A DNA stretch of 5,903 nt from Acidimicrobiaceae bacterium. GTDB taxonomy: Bacteria; Actinomycetota; Acidimicrobiia; Acidimicrobiales; Bog-793. The DNA lies in assembly GCA_027459565.1 (NCBI GenBank), contig DAIDIA010000006.1, positions 1-5,903 on the forward strand. The letters are read 5' to 3'. This document shows positions 5,808-5,903 of this stretch, piece after piece (position 1 is the first letter of the stretch; the number at the start of each line of letters is the position of its first letter). Both the position numbers and the translations under genes were made by a program. The notes under the pieces are model-generated. The model was given only the letters and a program-made list of their open reading frames with translations, was not told the DNA's origin and ran no database searches.

Positions 5808-5903
5808 GTCTTCGTGACCGGTACGCGATTGCGGGAGTAGGGACCTCGCGACTTGGCAAGGTTCCCGAGGTAAGCGCGATCGGCTTGATTACGGAGGCGA
5901 TGC
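5804..5903 (+). CDS. Thiolase-family protein, N-terminal fragment (cut by window edge)
   Basis: I translated 33 residues from the ATG at 5804, which overlaps the CoA-transferase TGA as ATGA. GGAG motifs lie at 5790-5793 and 5798-5801. The peptide reads YAIAGVGTSRLGKVPEVSA at 7-25 and then continues into a helix. The AIxGVGxSxLGKxP opening is typical of the SCP-x / lipid-transfer-type thiolases that work with DUF35 proteins, rather than classical FadA thiolases. The catalytic Cys and His lie outside the window, so it cannot be judged whether this is a thiolytic enzyme or a retro-aldolase of the Ltp2 kind. As the third gene of the overlapping operon it is the expected partner of the DUF35 protein at 4120-4566. 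Confidence 0.82.
   Translation, partial: MSLRDRYAIAGVGTSRLGKVPEVSAIGLITEAM

Noticed and set aside
1..5903. tRNA, rRNA, CRISPR array, insertion sequence or toxin-antitoxin pair
   Set aside because: On reading both strands I saw no cloverleaf or CCA-type tRNA, no regularly spaced repeats, no transposase-like protein and no small paired genes.

Overview
The window holds seven confident protein genes plus one clear partial thiolase gene, in two divergent groups. No RNA gene, insertion sequence or CRISPR array is visible. The DNA is moderately GC-rich. The truncated secreted FKBP at the left edge has the N-terminal style common in actinobacteria, and two promoter-like sites share an actinobacterial TAnnnT-type -10 (TAGGTT). 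The DUF35 / CoA-transferase III / thiolase cluster is also common in actinobacteria with large acyl-CoA catabolic repertoires (Acidimicrobiia, mycobacteria) and in some uncultured proteobacterial and Binatota-like lineages. An actinobacterium is the best guess, held with modest confidence.

Left half, minus strand. From about 2122 leftward, a promoter-like site (TTGACC, 18 nt, TAGGTT) and a leader with a GC-rich hairpin precede an amidohydrolase-2 family gene (989-2035). A small cupin gene (456-938) follows after 50 nt, probably in the same operon. After 172 nt of non-coding DNA with nested inverted repeats comes an exported FKBP-type peptidyl-prolyl isomerase (283 down to the edge), probably an unrelated housekeeping gene.

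Right half, plus strand. A HAD-family phosphatase (2264-2950) is followed after 195 nt by a two-domain cupin-like protein of unknown function (3146-3889). A 230-nt gap then contains a stem-loop candidate and the best promoter in the window (TTGACA, 17 nt, TAGGTT, 3984-4012). That promoter leads into a tight operon: a DUF35 zinc-ribbon/OB-fold protein (4120-4566), a family III CoA-transferase (4563-5807) and the start of a thiolase (5804 to the edge), joined by two ATGA stop/start overlaps.

Inferred joint role: a catabolic island for an unidentified carboxylic acid. The CoA-transferase would form the CoA thioester, and the thiolase with its DUF35 partner would carry out a C-C bond step (thiolysis, retro-aldol or condensation). 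The divergent amidohydrolase and the two cupins are plausible hydrolase, decarboxylase, isomerase or oxygenase steps on a ring or keto-acid intermediate. The substrate cannot be read from the sequence. The most unusual points are the altered active-site motifs of the amidohydrolase and both cupins.
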